This document shows positions 60,013 to 64,000 of a stretch of 64,000 bases of DNA, in pieces. Origin of the DNA: Pseudarthrobacter sp. Fe7 (GTDB taxonomy: Bacteria; Actinomycetota; Actinomycetes; Actinomycetales; Micrococcaceae). Below the pieces are notes generated by a model. It had not been told where the DNA came from, did not search any database, and was given only the letters and a program-made list of their open reading frames with translations. Where the stretch lies: contig CP099977.1 of NCBI GenBank assembly GCA_024372495.1, positions 434,001 to 498,000 on the forward strand. The letters run 5' to 3'. Positions within the stretch are counted from its first letter, which is position 1, and every line of letters starts with the position of its first letter. Both the position numbers and the translations under genes were made by a program.

Positions 60013-60893
60013 GCCGTCCTCCCTTCCGCCGCGGCCGGGGGTTCCTTCCCCACCGCAGCGTCCTTGCGGGGCGACTTTCCGGTTGGAAAGTCCCGTCCCG
60101 CCGCCGACGGCCGCGGGAGTTCCGCGACGCCGTCGTACGTTTCCTGCCGCAGCCCCGCAGGCTGCCCGGCCCCGCGGTCCATGCCGCTGGGGGCCACGAC
60201 GTTAAGTGCAGCGTCCCGGAGGTCCAGTTCGTGGTGCAGCGCCTGCGTCTGCAGGAACAGCAGCGCGCCCTCCCGCGTGAGCCCGTATTCGTTCATGAGG
60301 CTGCGCACGGCAAGGTCCACCAGGACCAGGGAACTTTGGACGACGGCGAGGCCTGCCGTCGCTTCCGCCCGTTCAGCCACGCGGACCACCACGCGCAGGG
60401 CCCGCGCCACCTGGCGCGCATAGCTTTGGCTGCGCACCAGGTCGTCACTGGTGAAGGCATGCGGGGACGGTGCGTAGAGGCTAATGGCAGCGCTGGTCGC
60501 GCCTTCGGTGAGGATGGGGACAGAAAGCAGGGACTGCACGCCGTGGACGGCGGCGGCACTGGAATATCCCGGCCAGCGGCGGTCCCGGCCCAGGTCCGAG
60601 AGCAGAACGAATTCCCCGGTGCGCACGGCTTCCATGACCGGGCCGTCGGCGAAGGAGCACTGCTCCCTGTCCGCCTCGCGTGCCTGCTCCGTGCTGGCCG
60701 CAAGGGTGCGTGCCTTGCCCAGCCGAAAGAGGGTGGCCGCCCAGCTGATGCTGCGGCGCTCACCTTTGATACCCGTCATGAAGTCGCGGGTGACTTCCCA
60801 GAGGTAGTCTTCAACGTCCTTGCTGTCGAAGACCGGCTCAGGAGTAACTGGAAGCGGTCCCCAGCCAACCTGCCCCGTGGGTTCAGCGGCCAT
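60009..60893 (-). CDS. GAF-ANTAR RNA-binding antiterminator regulator
   Basis: 294 residues. A GAF sensor spans about 30-165 ([40 protein letters not shown]). The ANTAR segment follows at about 180-235 ([43 protein letters not shown]). ANTAR binds paired hairpins to block termination. The Pro/Lys tail is disordered. Coupled to the SGNH gene. Confidence 0.88.
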   Translation of the reverse strand: MAAEPTGQVGWGPLPVTPEPVFDSKDVEDYLWEVTRDFMTGIKGERRSISWAATLFRLGKARTLAASTEQAREADREQCSFADGPVMEAVRTGEFVLLSDLGRDRRWPGYSSAAAVHGVQSLLSVPILTEGATSAAISLYAPSPHAFTSDDLVRSQSYARQVARALRVVVRVAERAEATAGLAVVQSSLVLVDLAVRSLMNEYGLTREGALLFLQTQALHHELDLRDAALNVVAPSGMDRGAGQPAGLRQETYDGVAELPRPSAAGRDFPTGKSPRKDAAVGKEPPAAAEGRTA

Positions 60894-61168
60894 GTTCCAG
60901 CCCTGCTATCAGCGCTCCGGCCCACTGCAAAACCCGTGCTCTAAGAATACGACCCGTTGACGCTTTGGTGGGGGATACGGGGAAAACAAGGGGGATTCAC
61001 CGGCTGGGGGTAGGCGGCGCGCCGTTGTCCCTTCCACTGGCTCCGCCGGGCAGTAGCATCGGGAGAGGGAACACCGAGTACTCCCTGCCCGCATGGGTAC
61101 CTGACCTTGGGCAAGGGGTCTTGGAGCATCCATGCCAGCACGGAAACGAGCAATGGAAAGAGGAGCTT
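60894..61168. other. Divergent intergenic region, GAF-ANTAR / GH13
   Basis: No gene is seen. It carries promoters for both neighbours; a plus-strand TTGACG is near 60957, but a -10 box at proper spacing is not clear. Confidence 0.4.
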
Positions 61169-63449
61169 ATGCGGGAGCCGGGCACCAGCGAGCGTACTTC
61201 GGAAGCGGATGCAGCCGCGGAGGCAAGCGTCGAAGTGGAAGAGGACGCGGCGGAGCCGTCACCGGACCTTGAGGTCACGTTCGACGAGCAGTTCTTCGCG
61301 GCCCGCCCCAAGGCACTGCGTCCCATTGCGCGCCGGCGGCAGTTCGTGGGCAGCCGGCCGTCCTTCGAATTCGACGGGCGCAACGCGGCGTACGTGGAGT
61401 GGCTGCGGAACCAGGCCATGCTCGGGGACGCGAACACGCTTGCGCGGCAGCTGTCAGGCCAGGCCAGCATGTGGCAGAACTCGTACGCCCACCCCAACCC
61501 GCGGGCCGCCGTCGAACGGGCCTCCGTATGGTTCACCGCCTACCCGCTGTCCTTCATCACCCGGACCGGCCAGTCATTCCTTTCCGCCCTGGGCGACCCG
61601 GGAATGTGGAAGGCTTTCCGCGAAATCGGAATACGCGGGATCCACACCGGGCCCGTGAAACTCGCCGGCGGCATCAGCGGCTGGTCCCACACACCCAGCG
61701 TTGACGGGCACTTCGACCGCATCAGCATGGCGATCGACCCGGTCTTCGGCACCGAGGAAGAGTTCCGCAGCATGTGCGAGGTCGCTGCCGAGCACGACGG
61801 CACGGTGATTGACGACATCGTCCCCGGCCACACCGGCAAGGGTGCGGACTTCCGGCTGGCTGAAATGAACTTCCGGGACTACCCCGGCATCTACCACATG
61901 GTGGACATTCCGGAAGAGGACTGGAACCTCCTCCCGGATGTCCCGGAGGGTGCGGACTCGGTCAACCTCAGCCCCGACTCGGAGCAGGCGCTGCAGAAGG
62001 CGGGCTACATCATCGGCCGGCTGCAGCGGGTCATCTTCTATGAGCCGGGGGTGAAGGAGACCAACTGGAGCGCCACCCGGCCCATCGTTGACACCACCGG
62101 CAAGACCCGCCGCTGGGTGTACCTGCACTACTTCAAGGCCGGCCAGCCTTCCATCAACTGGCTTGACCCAACCTTCGCCGGGATGCGCCTGGTGGTGGGC
62201 GATGCCCTGCACTCGCTGGTGGACCTGGGCACCGGGGCGCTGCGCCTGGACGCCAACGGCTTCCTGGGCGTGGAAAAGAGCGCCGAGGAGCAGCCCGGCT
62301 GGTCCGAAGGGCACCCGCTGTCCGAGGCCGCCAACCAGCTCATCGGGTCCATGATCCGCAAAGTGGGCGGGTTCTCGTTCCAGGAGCTGAACCTGACCAT
62401 TGACGACATCAAGGCGACCTCGGAGGCGGGTCCGGACCTTTCCTACGACTTCATCACCCGGCCGGCGTACCACTACGCACTGGTCACGGCGGATACCGAG
62501 TTCCTGCGGCTGACCCTCCGCCTGTCCATGGAGATCGGCGTTGACCAGGCCTCGCTGGTGCATGCGCTGCAGAACCATGACGAACTCACCTACGAGCTGC
62601 TGCACTTCGCCGCCGGCCACCGGGACGAGATGTTCGAGCTCAACGGCGAGGAAATGACCGGCGCCCAGGCTGGCCGAGAATGTGCAGCAGACCCTGCGGG
62701 ACCGGCTGACCGGCGAGAACGCGCCCTACAACGCCGTCTTTACCACCAACGGCATTGCCTGCACCACGGTCAGCTTCATCATGGCCGCACTGGGGATCAA
62801 GGACCCGGCCACGGTAACTCCGGAGCAGGAGGCGCAGATCCGGGACGTCCACCTGCTCCTGGCCATGTACAACGCCCTGCAGCCCGGCGTCTTTGCCCTG
62901 TCCGGCTGGGACCTGACGGGCATCCTGGCCCTGGACCGCAGCAGCGTCGGCGAACTCACCTCCCAGGGCGACACCCGCTGGATCAACCGCGGCGCCCACG
63001 ACCTCATGGGAACCAGCCCCGAGGCCACCAACTCATCGGCCGGGATGCCCAGGGCCCGCAGCCTTTACGGGTCGTTGCCGGACCAGCTGCAGGACCAGGA
63101 CTCGTTCGCACGGCGGCTGCAGCGGATCCTCGCCGTGCGTGAGGAAAACGGGATCGCCACCGGGACTCTGCTCGACGTGCCAGAGGTCTCCAACCGGGCG
63201 GCGCTGGTGCTGGTCAACCGGCTGACGGACGGGGCCCTGCAGGTCACGGCGCTCAACTTCTCCGGCCAGGACATCGCCGGCAGCATCCAGTCCAACGAAC
63301 TGCCGTCCGGCGCCAACGTCCAGGACCTGTTCAGCGGTGAGACGGTGGGGCAGGTGGATGACCTGCACAGCTTCTTCCTGGAACTGCCTGCCTACGGCGG
63401 AACCGCGCTGCTCCTGACGGAGGCTCCCGAGGCGGAAGCGGAGGCGTAA
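61169..63449 (+). CDS. GH13 maltose glucosyltransferase / trehalose-synthase-like protein (one frameshift)
   Basis: About 760 residues. Strands of the alpha-amylase barrel are seen: [18 protein letters not shown], nucleophile region [13 protein letters not shown] (Asp), acid region [10 protein letters not shown] (Glu), and [10 protein letters not shown] (third Asp). It departs from usual TreS at the N-terminus: the first 60 residues are acidic and disordered and the early barrel strands are weakly conserved. The frame breaks at 62667-62671, where expected CAGCTG reads CAGGCTG (expected [16 protein letters not shown]). ATG 61169 follows AGAGGAG. Acts on maltose/trehalose or a related glucan; substrate not settled. 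Confidence 0.85.
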
Positions 63450-63485
63450 AAGCCAGGCGCCGGGCGGCGCCGGGAATCCCCGGCG

Positions 63486-64000
63486 CTACCCGGCGATGGC
63501 GCCTGCCAGGGTGGCCTCAATGATGGCCGGCGAGAGCACGTACTGGGTTACCAGGCGGCTTGCCCCGAGCACGGCGGCCTGGTCTCCCGCGCGGGAGACA
63601 TTGATGCGCAGGTGCGAGGTGGCCAGGGGCGGCGAGCGCCGGTACACCACCTCTCGGATGCCGGCCACCAAGTGCTCCCCCGTCTCGCCCACGCTGCCGC
63701 CCACCACGATGACGGACGGGTTGAGCAGGTTGACCACGGTGGCCAGCACCTCGCCGATGTCCCGGCCGGCCTGGCGCAGCGCCTGGATGGCCTGCAGGTT
63801 GCCGTCGGCGGCGAGCCGGAGCACGTCCGTGCCCTTGGCGACGTCCAGGCCCTGGCCCCGGAGGGAACGCACGACGGCGGGACCGGACGCCAGCGCTTCC
63901 AGGCACCCATAGTTTCCACAGGCACACAGGACATCCGCGCCCCGCGCCACCTGGACGTGCCCGAGGTCCCCTGCCGTGCCGTTCGCGCCGCGCTGGAGCT
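63486..64000 (-). CDS. ROK family protein (sugar kinase or repressor), 5' end outside window
   Basis: C-terminal part only. GDLGHVQVARGADVLCACGNYGCLEAL contains the ROK zinc motif (His plus CxCGxxGCxE). NPSVIVVGGSVGETGEHLVAGI is the second nucleotide-side strand. Without the N-terminus it cannot be decided whether this is a glucokinase-type enzyme or an HTH-bearing NagC/XylR repressor. Confidence 0.87.
   Translation of the reverse strand, partial: LQRGANGTAGDLGHVQVARGADVLCACGNYGCLEALASGPAVVRSLRGQGLDVAKGTDVLRLAADGNLQAIQALRQAGRDIGEVLATVVNLLNPSVIVVGGSVGETGEHLVAGIREVVYRRSPPLATSHLRINVSRAGDQAAVLGASRLVTQYVLSPAIIEATLAGAIAG

Overview
The window is an ordinary, GC-rich actinobacterial chromosome segment, most like Arthrobacter/Pseudarthrobacter (Micrococcaceae). 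The pointers are Lsr2 next to lysS, a DUF222/HNH '13E12' nuclease, a tilS-hpt-ftsH-folE-folP-folB-folK-DUF3180-PH-PH-DUF2520-panC run, a GAF-ANTAR regulator, LysG/LysE, and several apparently leaderless starts right after a TAnnnT -10 box. No prophage, insertion sequence, CRISPR array, rRNA or tRNA gene was recognised.

Layout. 1-4.6 kb (minus): clpC (runs off the left edge), lsr2, a 58-aa membrane peptide, lysS. 4.65-7.6 kb: two paralogous alpha/beta hydrolases flank the 3' remnant of an allophanate hydrolase fused at about 6497 to the 3' end of an unidentified plus-strand gene. 7.7-12.8 kb: MFS drug exporter, PfpI-type amidotransferase, HNH nuclease, TetR regulator, small ORF. 12.8-25.9 kb (minus): a long housekeeping cluster for tRNA-Ile lysidine synthesis, purine salvage, FtsH, tetrahydrofolate and pantothenate, interrupted by a degenerate lacI. 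26.2-33.2 kb: DacB, inorganic pyrophosphatase, carboxylesterase, DUF429 protein, phosphoketolase. 33.4-46.3 kb: KatE-type catalase, small regulators and phosphatases, an AbiEi/DUF559 protein between hairpins, serS, a diacylglycerol-kinase family protein, pheA, rhodanese, amidase, small ORFs, LapA. 46.3-51.4 kb: AccDA-type carboxyltransferase, class III CoA-transferase and SLC13/MatC-type carrier opposite a GntR regulator, which looks like a dicarboxylate (possibly malonate) uptake and activation unit. 51.4-64 kb: DUF4190, LysE/LysG, NERD protein, phosphoglucomutase, 2H phosphoesterase, a RutE-like nitroreductase and uracil permease, SGNH hydrolase plus GAF-ANTAR, a GH13 enzyme, and a ROK protein cut by the right edge.

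Sequence quality dominates interpretation. About seventeen genes, many of them essential, are broken by one- or two-base indels. The -1 changes fall mostly in G or C runs. The +1 changes (eleven places) have the same form: an expected AGCT inside [C/G]AGCT[C/G] reads AGCCT or AGGCT. This looks like a systematic consensus error, possibly at a modified AGCT motif, not decay or programmed frameshifting. I annotate these genes across the breaks. The allophanate hydrolase remnant and the lacI remnant have larger losses and are probably true pseudogenes.
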